A stretch of 64,000 nucleotides of DNA from Ursus arctos (taxonomy: Eukaryota > Chordata > Mammalia > Carnivora > Ursidae), in the NCBI RefSeq assembly GCF_023065955.2, contig NW_026622808.1, positions 36,158,475 to 36,222,474 on the forward strand, written 5' to 3'. The notes under the pieces were generated by a model. The model was not told the origin of the DNA. It saw only the letters and a list, made by a program, of their open reading frames with translations, and did not search any database. Every line of letters begins with the position of its first letter. Position 1 is the stretch's first letter. Position numbers and translations under genes: made by a program. Below are positions 12,693 through 26,344 of this stretch, one piece after another.

Positions 12693-15689
12693 CAATCTAG
12701 TCTATATCCAGTGGAAACATCTTCCCAAATGATGGTAAAACAGATGATCAGACAAACAAAAGTTAAAGGAAAGTCTTCATAGGGGAGGAAAGTGGCATCA
12801 AATGGAAACTTGGATCCGTACAGAGGAATGAAGAGCCTTGCAAGTGGTAAATGTGTGTTAAATATAAAAGACCTATCTAGGAAAGATCTATAACATGGGT
12901 GTAGCTAATATGGCAAGAGTAGAAATAAAGTGGAATGCTAAAGAATACTCAGTTGTGCCAAAAAAAAAAGAAAAAAAGGCAGAGAAAGAGGGAAAAGGAA
13001 CAATTAATATATAGAAAAATAGAAAATAGCAAGAAGGTAGACTTGAAAGCCAAAACCCGAACGGTCCACACGCTTCAGTTCAAGGACAGCTGTACTGGGA
13101 GCACATGTGGAGCCTGAGAACCAGGCAGTCTGGCGGAGGCACAGCCCTTTGGCGACTCAGCTGTCCGTACGGAGCCTTGTCACACTTGAACTTCTGCACA
13201 GCAACGTGAGGACTAGACTGCAACTTTGGCTCCTCTGTAGTAAGATAGCTTCGTTACAGGTGAAGACGTTCTCCCCTGCTTCCCCAGATGAGGAACCCCA
13301 GTCCCGGGAGCCGTAGCATTCTTCTCTGACTCTGCTGATGATGCCTCGTATCCAGCCACAATCCCACGGACTATTCTGTTACCTACAGACTACATTGTAC
13401 TTCACGTTAACTTGCAATTACTTGTACATAAATCAAAGCGGGAAGGAGAGAGAAGAAAACGATTAGTGTAGACAAATAAAGATACACATATAACGGGCAA
13501 ATAGAAAATACGCAAAATTGCTACAGTCCCTGTGTCATTTCTGAAATTGGTCCTGTGACTGCACTTGCCCTGTTCTCGGTCACAATCTCACGTGGTTGGG
13601 ATTTTTTTTTTTTTTTTTTAATCTGCTGGAGTGACCTTAACCTACCTTCCTGAAGGTCTGAGTCCTCATTTTCCTGCCTGGTTTGGATTGCTGGAGTTTC
13701 CTATTTGCCTTTATTATAGAGCACGGGATACGAAGAGGTGCCCCAGAAAACCATCTGGTTTCCACACTGCTTCCTTGGCCTCCATTGTGTGAAAGCAACC
13801 CAGTTTCCCCTGGCTACCCAGAATCCGTTCCTACAGCCAAGAGATTAACACCCTCCCCTCTCTGTTCTGCTTGTTGGTCCAGTGGCATGAAGAGACTAAA
13901 CCGTCCAGGTGGTTATCTCATGTTCCGATTCTGTGAAACCATGGTTGCGTACCCCGGGGGAACCGTTCCTCCCTTGGGGACTAAGGTCTCCAAACCAGCA
14001 GATCCCAGTTGCTGAGATGGGAATCGGGCCCTTTGTGAGTTGGTTATTAGATGCAATGGTAAGAGGAGCCTCCCGCACTTGCACAATCCCTGATCCGTGC
14101 GTTCTGGCTGTGGGAGAGACCGTGCCACGCATCGGGTTTTGATTCAGAACATCTGCCTCCTGTAAAACAGAATCTCATCTTGTTGGGGGTTTGTCTTCCA
14201 CCTGCTGTCACCACGGAGTATTTGAGGAAGCCATCCCACCTTTCAGTTGGCCGGACATCTCCAGGTGACGGGTGCTGGCTGCTCTTCTTGACCCTGGACC
14301 GACACCGCGTTGCCTGCGGGCTCTGTATCTGTTATGGCTGGCTTGCTGCTCTCATTTGCTTATGTTGTCTGCTTTCCTCCATGGCCGCACGTGCAGGCTT
14401 GGGTAAATGCTCCCCTCCCTCCGCATCTTTGAATCTCCTCCTGAAGAGCGGGAGGTCCGGGGGTGATCATCTTTTTCCCACTTTTCCCCTCTCCAGTGTT
14501 TTTCTCTGGTGACCTTGCAGGGTTGCTGTGAGATCAGTAGGGATGGCGTGGGTGAAAGTGAATTGTTAGCATGAGGGGTGGTGCACACGGGAGGGTTGGG
14601 GCATGATGCCTTCTCCTTATTGTCAGTATCCGTGTCCAGACCTTGACTTCTGTTCAGTCTGGAGCTGCCCTCCACTCTCATGTGTTCCTTTCTCTGCCCC
14701 CAGGACTCTGGGATCAGGGCTCCTATTTGTGGACATGGACTGGGATGTGTTGGTGGGGATGAGGAAGGGGCAACCTCATGGGGGAGGTCAGGGCAAGAAT
14801 GGGGAGGAGTCTGATGCTTCCCGTCTGCCTCTTGCTGCCTCCCTCCCCTCATTCCCCCTGCGCAGAGGCGCACGTGCTCTCCGGCACACTCTTTCTTGCT
14901 CGCCTTTCTAAACAGGTGCATATGCTCTGGAGTCAGCCACACTTAACGGTGAGACAGCCACTCCAGGCTCTTCTCCTGCCTGCTCCCAGGCCTGATGCTG
15001 CGCTTGGCAGTGGCAGCAGGCCTACGAGGAAATACACTATGCTTTCCCTGGGTTGTTTTTGAGATGAAGACCTAAAAATATTCTCCTCTATAATTGGTTA
15101 TCCAATCAACCATGCAAATAAGCACTGTGCCTGAGCCTATAGGAAACAAGGCAGGAGGCCTGAAACTCCGAATCACGCCAGCTTTGCCTTGCCTTGTTTT
15201 AAAAATGTGCTTGGGATCTGAGCCTGAGGGTCTAGAGCGGAGGATGTGCTGGGTGGGTTTCCATGGAGGCAAGCATGTGACACCGATTTTAGGTGTACCT
15301 GGCGGGTTGAGGGCACAGGGCGAAGGGTTTGGTGTCCTGAGGAGTTTCGGAGGTGGTGTCACTGAATATAGTTGGGACGATTTGACTTCCTGTACCTTGA
15401 ATGTGATTCCAGCCTCTGGGCCTTTCTTCTGTGTGATGTCTCCCCCCTCCCCCCTCCACTTCCTGCACAGCTGGACCACCTCATCCTCCTTTCTGCTGTC
15501 AGGACCAGCCCTGCGTTGCCTCCCCGTGCTCTGTCACAGAAACAGCCTCTCCCCATCCTTGTGCACAGTGCTTGTGTGTGCAGAGCTCACGGGGTGCTCT
15601 GTTGTCTCCCCCGATTCTCCCCAAGGCTCTCCGGTCTCAGTGGGGGTGGTGGTGAGGGGGAGGCAGGGAGAGCTAGGTCAGAGTTTGGG

Positions 15690-15800
15690 CTAAGAGCACG
15701 GGCTTTGGAGCAGCATGCCTGCTGCTGCTCTGTGACCTTGGCTAAGCTGCTTTGCCCTTCTGGGCCTCAGTTTCCTCACATGGAAAACACTGAGAGGAGT
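15690..15800 (+). repeat. MIR fragment
   Basis: GCTAAGAGCACGGGCTTTGG, CTGTGACCTTGGCTAAGC and GGGCCTCAGTTTCCTCA appear in the correct MIR order. Confidence 0.85.
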
Positions 15801-17079
15801 ATTTCCAGTTTCAGAGTGAAGGCTACTGAACTGAGAACTGATCACCGAAAGTACTTAGCTCTGTAGATGCTAGGTGGGGGTGGTCGAATTTCCTGGTGGA
15901 GGGAAGGAAGTGCGGGGAGTAGGCAGCTTAGCCTGAGGATGCGGCCAGTTGCGGCTTCTCAGCAAGGACTGTAGATGGTTAGCTAACTGGTCTATTCCGT
16001 GCCGGCTCCATCTGTCAGCTGGTGCTGGAAGAGTGGCTGGTACTCCGTGAGGGGCACAGCAGGGGGGAGGAGGGAGTACTCCCACGGGAGCACCCTGTGT
16101 GCTGCGAGAGGCAGGATGGAGGAGTCCATGCGCAGCGGGGCAGCACTTGACCTGGAGATGGAGCAGAAGCTTTGTAGGAGAGTACCTTCTGTCCTCTTCA
16201 CCTTTTGCCCCGGCCCCCAGGACAGGTGCTTGGTCCTTGTCCGGGGAAGGAATGGCCCCAGGTCCTAAGCCACAGCTCTGGTGGCGCCTCTGACCTAGGT
16301 AACCCTGACCAGCTCCTGCAGATACCCCGGTGCAGGAGGGGTTGGGCCACGCGGCTCCACGGGCGGCGTGTGGGGGTCATCCTGTGGCTGTCCTCCACAC
16401 AGCGTCTGACCTCAGCTGTGCTTTTGGAGAAGTCGGTGGAGAGGCAAGAGCACGAAAGGTCCCACGGGCTGACTGGCAGCGAGGGCGCCAGGTCCTGGCA
16501 GTGCTGCAGGCAGCGTGTGGCTGTCCTCAGATGGCCGGGCCGGCAGGAGCGCTCAGCTTGTGGACAGCCTTGATTTGTGCTGACGCTGAAGGACTTCCCT
16601 GGCAGCCAGATTTGCTGCTGTTGCTATTGCACAGTCAGAGTCAAGATCGAGTTCTGACAACGGGAGCCCTGCCTCGCCTTCTCTCTGCTGGTCGGAAGCC
16701 TCTAGTGTCCAGCTGGCCATAGGAGAAAACTTCTGAGCAGGGCATTCAAGGCCGTTGAGATGCTTTGGCCCCATCGGCATTTCTCGTGTCCCCTTTGGCT
16801 CACCTCTAGACCCCAGGACCCCAAAACCATGCTGCAGTCTCCTCACCTGTTTGCTGGTCCCCAAACGTACTCAGAACCCTAACTTTTCACATAGGCATGC
16901 AGTGCACCTGTCTCCCCACTGTGCACATCCGTGCTCTCTGGGCTCTCACCCTTCCCTGCTCAGATGCCTTCTGTAGGGAGCCTCCTCCCCTTGATCAGAA
17001 TGAATTCTTTGCTCCCATGTATACTGCGTAGCACCTAGAACGTACCTGGGTCCATCTAGCACCTTTCGTGTCTGTAAGG

Positions 17080-17225
17080 TAGTGTATTCTAGTGGTTCAA
17101 GTGTTGGCTTTGCTGCCGACCAGACTGGGATTTGAATTCAGGCTCTGTCAGTCACTAGCCATGTGACTTTGGGTAAATCATTTAACTTCTTGGGCCATAA
17201 TATCCTTATTGGTGAGGTGGGGTTA
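17080..17225 (+). repeat. MIR fragment
   Basis: CTGGGATTTGAATTCAGGC, AGCCATGTGACTTTGGGTAA and CTTCTTGGGCCATAATATCC are MIR landmarks in order. Confidence 0.85.
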
Positions 17226-18030
17226 GCAACTCTGAAGTTACAGGGGTTTGTGACATACTGTATTTACAGCTCTCTGCAGGTGGCAGCGAATAGGCCCTGA
17301 CAAGAGAGCTGCCACCACATCCCCCCTGTGTTGGTTCAAGTCTGTTTCACTGGCCAGCTCCACCTCCTTCCATGCGGAAGCTGCACGTGAAGTATTAGCG
17401 TCCCGTCAGGACACACCAACCTGCGCTGCGGCTCTAACTTCCACCCCCTCCCCACCCCCACCACCCCTGCACCTTGCACAGGGCTGTTGGCGGACCCAGT
17501 CTTAATAGAAAGCGGGCGAAGCAGATTTTGAATTTGCTCATGCTTTCTCTCCCCTGGCCCTCAGAAAATTAATAGAGTTGGAATTAGGTGTGGGAAAGTC
17601 TCCATTCTCCCCCTCACTTGTTTCTCAGTGAAGATCAGAGTTTTAGGTTCTTTCCTTGAATTAATTAGTTTGGCAAACCTTTGTGAAGCATTGGTAATGT
17701 GCCTGGACTTTGAGGTGCTGGAAATGATGACCAGCGTTCTTCGATGGGTGTGCGTTTTCCAGGTCCCTTCAGTGGTGCTCACTGGTGTGGCTCCCGCCAT
17801 GCCTGATGTGGCTGAGGGGCCATGGTTACTGTTACCACCCTTATTTCACAGAGGATTCGGAGCTCAAGCCCACGTCTTCTGGCTCTAAGTCAGTACCCTT
17901 TCCCTGCTCCTCTTGACCTCCTTATTCACTGGACGGTCAGGAGAAGATCCTTCTACAGAACTTCCCTGTCCCACCAGGCCGAAATGGAAGGTTTCCTTGT
18001 GATCAATCTCTCTTTCTCTCTCTCTCTCTT

Positions 18031-18225
18031 TTAAAGATTTATTTATTTATTTTAGAGAAGGTTAGCAGGAGCAGGAGGGGCAAAGGGAGAGAGAGAGAGA
18101 ATCTCAAGCCGACTCTGCACTGAGCGCAGAGCCTGATGCGAGGCTTGATCTCACGACCCTGAGATCACAACTTGAGCTGAAACCAAGAGTCAGACACTCA
18201 ACCAACTGAGCCATCCAGGTGCCCT
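18031..18225 (-). repeat. CAN SINE
   Basis: Reversed copy after a (CT)n run: TTAAAGATTTATTTATTTAT, then CTCACGACCCTGAGATCAC, CCAAGAGTCAGACACTC and head complement GAGCCATCCAGGTGCCC. CAATCTCTCTTT before and CCATCTCTCTTT after it look like the target duplication, but the CT repeat makes this uncertain. Confidence 0.9.
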
Positions 18226-18329
18226 GTTCCATCTCTCTTTTAAGTGTGAGGAACACTGGACAGGTGCAGAGGAAGGGGGACGTGGTCCCTCTCTACCAGA
18301 AATTTATAAACTCCCCACAGAGGCTAGGA

Positions 18330-18720
18330 CACATATATCTTTATTGAACAAAGAGTTATTGAGTGTCTGCTTTATGCCTGGCACTGTGCTAAGAGTTGGT
18401 AATATGGGGACAAATTGGACAGAAAAAATATCTTAGGCTTCTGGGTGTGCAAACAGGCAGTTTAACAGGGCAACAGATAATCAAAATAGCTAGATTGTTA
18501 TAAGTGCTATGACGGAAGTTTATGAAAAATTAAATGGCAATACAGGTGGAACACAATAAAATGAGAGCACACCAAGATAAATTATAGGTCCGTCACATAT
18601 CCATTATGGAAATGCCCTGGTCCTACCTCCTGCTCTTTATAGCAGAGAAATCCAGTGTGAGAGGGTGGGGCGGGTTTCTAGCAAGCGGGCTTTCCATGGG
18701 CAGCGGGTACGGAAGGTCTG
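18330..18720 (-). repeat. L2 fragment (reverse)
   Basis: TTATTGAACAAAGAG, GCCTGGCACTGTGCTAAGAG and TAACAGGGCAACAGATAATC are the complement of the L2 3' end. The right boundary is approximate. Confidence 0.7.
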
Positions 18721-19171
18721 GGAAAGGGGAGTGCCTTTTTTGAAAAGGGTATTGAGATCTTTAATTTCTACCATTTGAACCCGGTTCTGGTCCCTCTTTT
18801 AAAGCAGAAGAAAACACAAAGAAACAACATTTGTACTTTCATGGTGTAGGAACATTTCTTCCAACTGTGAACGCCCCCTGAGCATTTGTGATCATACATT
18901 TGTATTAAGAACTTGGTTTGCATCTTACATTTTGGGGATAAGCAGATATACGTGAACTTGTGCAGCAGAAAGGACTGTAGTTCAGGAAGGCTTCTGTAAG
19001 ATTCCACTGCTGTGGGAACTTTAACATCAGATGAGGACTGGGGGCAGCAGAGACGGGGCAGGGGGAGGCAGGGGCATTCTGAGGCTCGAGGAGGAAGGAA
19101 GGAATGCTCCATCCCACAAGGGCTAGCCCTGACTGTGTCCTAGGAGCACAGGCCCCAGAACGTCAAGAAAG

Positions 19172-19428
19172 GATCAAGAAATGGGGGGGGGGGGGCGGTG
19201 AATCAGAGGGGGAGAGGAACCACAAGAGACTATGGACTCCGGCAAACAAACTGAGGGTTTCGGAGGGGAGGGGGTGGGGGATGGGTCAGCCCAATGATGG
19301 GTATTAAGGAGGGCACATATTGCATGGGGCACTGGGTGTTATACGCAAACAATGAATCATGGGACACTACATCAAAAACTAATGATGTATGGTGACTAAC
19401 ATAAGAAAAATGCAGAATAAAAAAAGGG
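19172..19428 (+). mobile_element. 3' end of a carnivore L1 (5'-truncated)
   Basis: GAACCACAAGAGACTATGGAC, GATGGGTATTAAGGAGGGC, GCACTGGGTGTTATACGC and AATGAATCATGGGACAC are the 3'-UTR of a lineage-specific carnivore LINE-1, ending TATGGTGACTAACATAAG and an A-rich tail. A 13-G run lies at 19183-19195. It carries no coding sequence. Confidence 0.85.
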
Positions 19429-19979
19429 GGGGGCACTTTCTAAATGAGGAAGAGAATATACAGGGTCCACACACAATCTCAGCCTCTAGTTTGAAACTCC
19501 ATTTCCTCTTCTGTCCTGAGCCCTCCTGTGGCCCCAGTCACAGTTTAGAGGATATACTTTTGTTACAAATGAATACAGTCTTGCCTTAAACACTGAGATA
19601 AAAGCCTGAGCTGGCAGGGGAAGGAGAAAAACCGGAGTACACACAGTTGAGAATTCACAAAGGTCAGTATGCTTGGGGCTGGGGTGTGGCTCCCTGAACT
19701 TTCCTCACGGTTCCTACTTGAGGCTGGAATGTTGGAGGCCCGGTGTTTTGACTACGTGTCTCCTTCATTTTGTCTTTTTGAAATCTCTGTCTCAGCACTA
19801 AGCCAGAGAGTGCTCCAAAGGGATGAGAGGTGTGTCCAAAGCCAGCCGTCCTGCTTCCTCTAGCTCTTGCTGTCACGGAGGGGTGGGGAGGGCTGGCGGC
19901 GGTAACGAAAAGGCGAGCGTGTGCCGATTGTCAGTGGCCTCGAGAGAGGAGCTAGGGAGAACCAACCAAGGTAATAACA

Positions 19980-21070
19980 CAGTTAAATATACTTACGTGT
20001 GGAAAATCAAGGATTGGACATCGGCAAAGGTTTTTAAGATGGGGTACAGGCAGCAATAACCGTAAAAGGGAAAAATGGATACAGTAGGACTTCATCAAAA
20101 TGACAAACTTGGACTCATCAAAAGCTTGCTGTAAAGAAAATGCGTAAGCAAGCCACCAGTTGGGAGAAAGCAAGTGCAAAACATAGCTGACGGACTTGGA
20201 CTCAGGACGCAGAACGCATCCAGGCAACTGAATGATAGTAAAAATCTCAATGTAGCAAATGGGCGGAGGATGTAACCTATCCTTATTGTATTTATTTTCC
20301 TTTTGGCTCATCTACCGTCCTATAATGTATTTGTAACGAAAATGGTCAAGGGCCGATGAAAAGAGTTTCAATGTTATTGATGTCAGACACACGCGAGTTA
20401 AAACCAGAGTGGCGTCCTGCTGCACGCCCATCCGAGTAACCGAAATGAGAATGGGTGATAATATCAAGTGTGGGTGAGAACGTGAAACAGCCAGGCGCTC
20501 TCACACGTGTTGGCGAGGCCATACAACGGTAGGAACGCTTTGGAAAAGTTCTCAGGCAGTTCTTGATGAAGCTTATTAACCCAGCAGTTTTATTCCTGGA
20601 TTTTTACCCAAGAGAAAGGAAAACCTATACACAAATGATTATAGCAGCTTTCTCCATAATAGAAAAAAATCCTGGCAACCATATAGGGGTCCTACAATGA
20701 GAGAACGGTTAGACGGTGGAATGTTCCTACCACGGAATACTGTGCAGTAAAAAGGCATGAACCAGGGGTACGGGTAGCATCATGATGCTGAGTGAAGCCT
20801 TTCATAAAAGAGCAAATACTGTACAGTCCATTTATACAAGTCCTTGGACAGGCAAAACTAATCTATGATGAGAGTAAAATCATGGTTGCTGCCAGAGAAG
20901 GTGGGGTACGGTCTGGGGAGAAGAGGCTCAGCAGGACTTTTTGAGGCGACGGTAATGTTCTGCATCTTGTTGGGGGGTGGGGGCATGCATTTGTCCAAAC
21001 TCACAAATAGCACCCTTACAAGTAATGCATTTCTCAATATGTAAATTTTTCTTCAAAAGCCATATATATA
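19980..21070 (+). mobile_element. Old L1 fragment
   Basis: Sense-orientation text such as CTTCATCAAAATGACAAAC, ACGCAGAACGCATCCAGGC, GTAACCGAAATGAGAATGGG, TTATTCCTGGATTTTTACCC, CCATAATAGAAAAAAATCC and CGGAATACTGTGCAGTAAAA follows the ORF2 3' part and 3'-UTR of an old L1. It ends before the (AT)n at about 21061. Frames are broken. Confidence 0.8.
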
Positions 21071-21076
21071 TATATC

Positions 21077-24000
21077 AAATTCCAGAAAATAGTATGGTGC
21101 TCACAGGCTTAGGGATGAAGTATACAGAGGTCTACAGTATGTTTTGACGTGTATCTGAACGTAAGGTACGCTGATGCATGGATCGAAGGGTAGCTAGCCA
21201 AAGCACACATAGCAAAATCTTCATTGTGGAATTTAGGGGCTGGATATATGGGCAGGCACTGGAACATTCTTTCAGCTCTTCTGTGTGTTTGAAAAGGTTT
21301 ACGCTCAAGCGGAGGATGCAAGTTGCAGTCGTATGAGTGGAAAATAATTGTGATTTATTGCCCTTGTTACGACAGGGCTATTTTGCTTATCTTCTTCAAA
21401 ATCCCATTAAAACCCGCCGTAGGAGCCTCTGCAATGTAGCTGATATATCAAATTCGGAAGGGTCCTTCCATCCTCCCGGACCCATTTGTATCACCTGGAT
21501 ACTTCGAGCTAATTTTCTCACCACAGTTACGATTCTCTCCCCACCACGAGTGTGCTCATCCCAGAGGTGTGTTTTCCTAAGTGCTGAGTGCGTGGAGCAG
21601 CTTGGGAAGGGTTGCTTTCACGATCCGCTCATTTGGAGAACAAAAAACCGATGAGCAGAAGGAGATTGGGACCTAGCCGTGAGGAAAGACTGGGAGTTCA
21701 CTAAATAATCTGCAATCTCAGTGACCGAAACAAAGTTGTAGCTTTTGAGTAAAGACTTAAAGGACAGACTAGGACATCTTTTCCCTCTGATGACTGTCCC
21801 CCTACCTCATGTGATGGCAGATGTCAGGTACAAGAGCTGTAGCGGCTGTCCGTTCTGACTTTCAGGCCGTGAGACGAAAATGCCAGAGGCGCTGTTCAAG
21901 TTAGCAGTATCAGGCAAGCCTTTCTGTGGAGAGGGGAAGTTTCTAAACCACCGTAGATAATCAGAGAGTGAACTGAGGACAGAGATTAGATCAACACTCC
22001 TTTCTTCTTTGTTTTCCTGGAATGAAGTCAGAGCAACATTGTTCTCATTTTTATTTGCAGTGAACCTGATTTTTGAACTGATCTATGTCATAATCACAGG
22101 AAAGGTGAACCAGAAGAAAGGGGATTCAGGACGTTGGCTGGTTTCTTCTTGCACGATAAAAGAAAACAGCAGAAAGTGACCCTGTGCAACTTCTGGCTGG
22201 CCAAGCTCACTCCGCCTTCCTTCCCGGGCCCCTTCGCCTTCTGCAGTGCTGAGATTTCCCCACCTGCCTGGTTTTTCTGCCGGGGAGGGGCGGGGGCTTT
22301 ACTATCCATCTCCCCTTGCCCTGCCAGCCCAAACCAGCTAGAACGACCCAGCTGCAAAGTGTATGCTCCAGGTGTGTTTACCTTCTGCTCTGTGGCACTT
22401 CCCACGGGAGGGACTCCAGGCGAGGCGCTCTGCTATAACCCGCAAGCCCTTGAGTGGTAGTCCAGTTCCTTTGATGGTCTAGCACAGCCCTCAGTCCTAG
22501 AGCTGAGGCCTTGGTGGGAGCAGTCCCTGGAAATAGAATTTCTGCGAGGGACAGTGAGTTCTGCAGGTGACAGCCCTGAGACTGGATTTGTCTCATGGTG
22601 CCAGTGGGATTGCATGGGGCACGCTGGAGGTGGACACTGTGGGTACACTGAGAAACTCTAAGAAACCCAGAGCATTTAGGTGACAGCGAAAATTCTATCG
22701 ATGGAACAGGGGCACAAGGAAGCTGATGAATTGCTGTATGTTTTTAAGGGAATAGAGAAAGAAGGGGAGGAAAGAGGGTGTCAGTCTGCAAATGAGTGTC
22801 CCAGGGGCTGGTGTGTTTCTTCCGTTGTTCCCAGCCCCAGATAAGGAGAGCTCAACTTGTCTCGGAGTCCCTGGCAGTCAACAGAACTCAGGACAGTGGA
22901 CTGTAGTGAGTACAGAGAATGGAGGGGCAAAAACCACATTTCCTTCATGTCTGGCTGACAGGTCCTGGCGTCGAGAGCATGCCCTGGAAGGAGCCCTGAA
23001 AGGCGGTGAGGGCAGCTGGTCCAGCCACTGGTACCAATGCTGGCGAGACGGACCTCAAGGTCTACCCTCCCTGTATTTAGCCAGGCCACCCAGTAATAAA
23101 CGCCGCCTGTGGCCGGGTCCCCACTGTGTGTCCAGCCCTTGCCCTGAAGCCCTTTGTTTTATTTTCCTTATTGCTCTTTGGCTGTATTCTTCTGCTAATG
23201 AAGGCCATGGCGGGACTACCAAGGTGTTTGGGAGTGTTGGGGGAGTGTTCTCTGCCTCTCTCATGTACTCTCTGTCTTAGCCAAGTTTGGCCTGTTTTCT
23301 GAAATAGTCAACTTGAGGAGGACGGGGCGCTTTCGTTCATTGATTTGTTCATTCACTCTTCAGTGACATGTTGGGTCCAGCGTAGACAAAAGGAATTTGC
23401 AAAACCCATAGATGATTTGCAACCACCCCCATTTCTCTTTGACCTTCAAATCTGTTGATGGGTTTGCAACGAATTAAAATAAGTCACGTGGTGGGGCAGC
23501 TGGTTCCCCAGGGATGTGTTGTTGGGGGAGTGGGCTAGTGGTAGGTGCAGAGGTTCAGGCTACCTGACGCAGAGAGGTCGTGGGGTCCCCTGGAGTCACC
23601 TGCTGCAGCCCCTGCCTTCAGAAGAGGTGGGGGAGCCGAGTGAGAAAACTCACAGAACGAGTGGGGAGTGGAGGGAAAGGAAGTTTTTGTTTCTTGTCCT
23701 GCTGCTTTGCGTCTTTCTAGGTGAACTTAGAAGTTGGAGACTGGCTAAGGAGATCCACAGAGTTAGTGGAATTCTAGAGCAGAAGGGGTCTGGAGCCCAC
23801 TGTATTCCTCCTCATTAAAAGTGGGGCTCGTCAGAGATGTTTCCAAGTCTGGACTGTCCCTGCTGGGTGCGGTGGGCTCGGGTTGGTCGGCACTGTGCCA
23901 TGTCTGTGCCCTCCCGGTCAGAGGGGTGCAGAGCAGGTGGTGGCTGATGGCCAAGTTCTAGAAAGGCCTGCTCTGAAGTCATGTCCTGGTTCCTCTGGTC

Positions 24001-26344
24001 TCGAAATAGCCTAGAACCGTGATTGTGGCCTGAGTATTTGGGGACAACGTGGTCACCCAGTAAGGTCCTGACTGATCTTGACAATCAGGTGGAGGGGAAG
24101 AGGGGCAGGTTGCGGCAGATGATAGAGGCAATCTGCCTGGAAGGTGGAGAAAAAGGTAAGAGGGGAAAGGACAAAGGGTGAAACAGAGTGCCTGAAGGAG
24201 GCTCTTGGGAAAAGCCCTCAAGGAGGGAGGACCTGTAACCTGACCCATGGCCCTGAGCCAATTCCTCTATTTCTTTCCCCCCCCACAAACATGGATGAAG
24301 TGCCAGTCGAGTATTCCTGTGCAGGGGAAAGTTTCACCATAGCTACCGTCAGGGTTGATGGCGTTGGATAAGTTTGTTCTGTACGAGCCTCCGTTTACCC
24401 ATGTGTATTTCATTGGTTGAGGAATCTCACATGGCGCATGATGTGGTTTGAGGTTTGCAATCGCGGCTTCGCCTGTGCCTGTGCCCCCCCACCCCCACCC
24501 CGTGACTCTCCCATGTCTTCCTACCATACTGTCCTGGGCAGACTACCTTTGCAGTCCCTTTCAGTTCTTACCCTGGAGGGTTTTAACCTGATTTAGGGCT
24601 CCCCCACCCCACAACTGCTGTCCCCACCAGCCTCCCTCCCTGCCCCCACAGCAGCTCCAAGTGCTCCGTTTTTGAGGAAGGGGAGAGCTGTAAAAGGACA
24701 AACACCTTTTCCCCTAGCTGGGCACGACGGAGGGTTTCCTCCTGCTTGGTCTTGCAGCCTCTGTAGCAAAAACGGGCCGGGTGGCACACCCTCCCTCTGA
24801 CAGGTGTCCAGGTGCGGGTCCCCCACGGGGTGGGTGGGCTGTTGCTCTGCAGAGGGCCTGCTGACACTTCCCCACCTCACAGGCCCTGGCCCTGGCTCAG
24901 CCTTTCTTGTCCCTACTGCACAGCCTGTGTCACTATGGTGACTTACCTCTCGTGGTGACCAGTCCCCTTGGGTGAGGTCCCAGAGATGACTCACTCCTAG
25001 TAAGTACCCCATGAGGTCCACTTGGCTCATGGGAAAGCTCACAGGTCCTTGCCAGGCCAGTAGGCGGCATGGTGACTGTCCTGCCACTTTGCTTTTCCCT
25101 GTGCAGGGAAGGGAAGCAGCAACTCAGAACTGTGGGGAATAAGATGCTAGTTTATTCTTCTTGCAGGCAAGACCATCTTTATGATTCTCCTGAGTCCTTA
25201 TTACCTGGATTTAGGAAAGGGGGGCCTCCCCAACACTGAAGTCTCCGCAAGGCTGGCAGCCTGATGACTCTGAGTCCCCCTCCTCCAGGCTCCTGAGACT
25301 AGCCATGGGGGTGGCCAGTGGGTGATGATAGCGGGCTGGCTTAGTAAGCCGTGGGCAGGGCGCCTCTAGTCCTATTTGTTGGGTACATAGAAAATGAACT
25401 ACTTTGTGCTTCTTCCATCAGGGAGCCCTGTCCTTTAGCACCTGGGTAATAAGAAACCTCTCACCCAGCTTTAAAAAAAATAGAAAGTGGAGAATTTTAT
25501 CCTTACCTCCACTTCCTGTTCTACCTCACCGGCACCCACACACGGTATCAGAGCGGAACCTGAACCCTTTCTTCAGGACTGTCTTTCGGTGGCTTCGGTG
25601 TTCTCTCTGTGATGGTGTTACTTGTCAAGTCTGAGGATCGTTTCTTGTGGAAGGATGGATGTTGAGTGTTATTTAAGGCTCTTATAATCTCCACAGCCCC
25701 CAAACCGTAGAAAGTCAACGTGCCTTGCTCTGGGTCTGCTGTACGCTTATCACCCTTGCTGACAGACCAAATTATAGTACTCCCTAACCCGACTCTAAGG
25801 GATGAATGCCACGGCACTGAAAGTATTTTGCAGAAACTATTATTTTAACTAATTTTCACAGTGGCTATGGTTTTTTTATAGTCTCGTAGGAACTTTGGTT
25901 AAATGCAGAGTAAAAAAACCGAAAGCTTCTTTGGGAATAATGGGGAATCAAGTCCTTCAAGGTCTTTTAAAAAGTAATCCCTAAGTAGCGGTTTCTTTTG
26001 TGCATGCAATTCGGAATTGTGGTGTGTACCTCTGAACAGAGCTGAGCCCCGTATGCGACTCTGCATGCGTGTGCCTCAGAAAACCTCAGTGGTCACTGTT
26101 ATTGTCGTGCCTGTATGTTTGCACAGGAAGCAGCGAGGAATGAGCAGAACCCGTGTTTAAAGATGTGTGTGTAAAGATTTGTGCTCGCATCCCACACCTG
26201 TCTTGGCTATTGAGCAGAACCGTCACACCGTTCATCTCAGAAGAAGGATCCAAGCTAGACAGTCACTCGTGTTCTCCTTTCCTTTTCCTGGCAGAGAAGT
26301 AAAAGCCAAGAGCACTCCCTCTCACGGGCAGTAAGGGTCCAGAG
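21077..26344. other. Intronic, no recognised feature
   Basis: This is a mostly unique, moderately GC-rich stretch. I see small L2-like text near 23330-23400 and otherwise no repeat I can name, no splice-flanked frame and no RNA gene. Confidence 0.45.

Larger units (their letters stand above)
11986..12975 (+). mobile_element. Old L1/HAL1-like fragment interrupted by two SINEs
   Basis: A-rich text such as GATAATGCAGTAACACC and CAGATGATCAGACAAACAAA resembles the LINE-1 ORF1-side region. Two reversed CAN SINEs sit inside it. It ends in an A-rich tract at about 12960-12975. No coding frame survives. The family call is tentative. Confidence 0.5.
12976..18030. other. Intronic stretch, mainly unique
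   Basis: It contains a poly-T at about 13600-13619, MIR pieces near 15690-15800, 17080-17225 and 17815-17900, and an L2-like piece near 16930-17060. The 196-codon reverse frame at 14352-14942 and the 199-codon forward frame at 15094-15693 have no recognisable domain and biased low-complexity composition. I see no exon here. Confidence 0.55.

Noticed and set aside
13683..14145. Possible LTR or processed pseudogene in this stretch
   Set aside because: It has some LTR-like wording, but I could not place ends, a polyadenylation signal or a family, and no parent gene is recognisable.
14352..14942. 196-codon reverse open frame
   Set aside because: No recognisable family, biased composition and overlapping frames on the other strand over the same interval.
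15094..15693. 199-codon forward open frame
   Set aside because: It has no domain or conserved motif, overlaps a MIR start, and other frames are open over the same bases.
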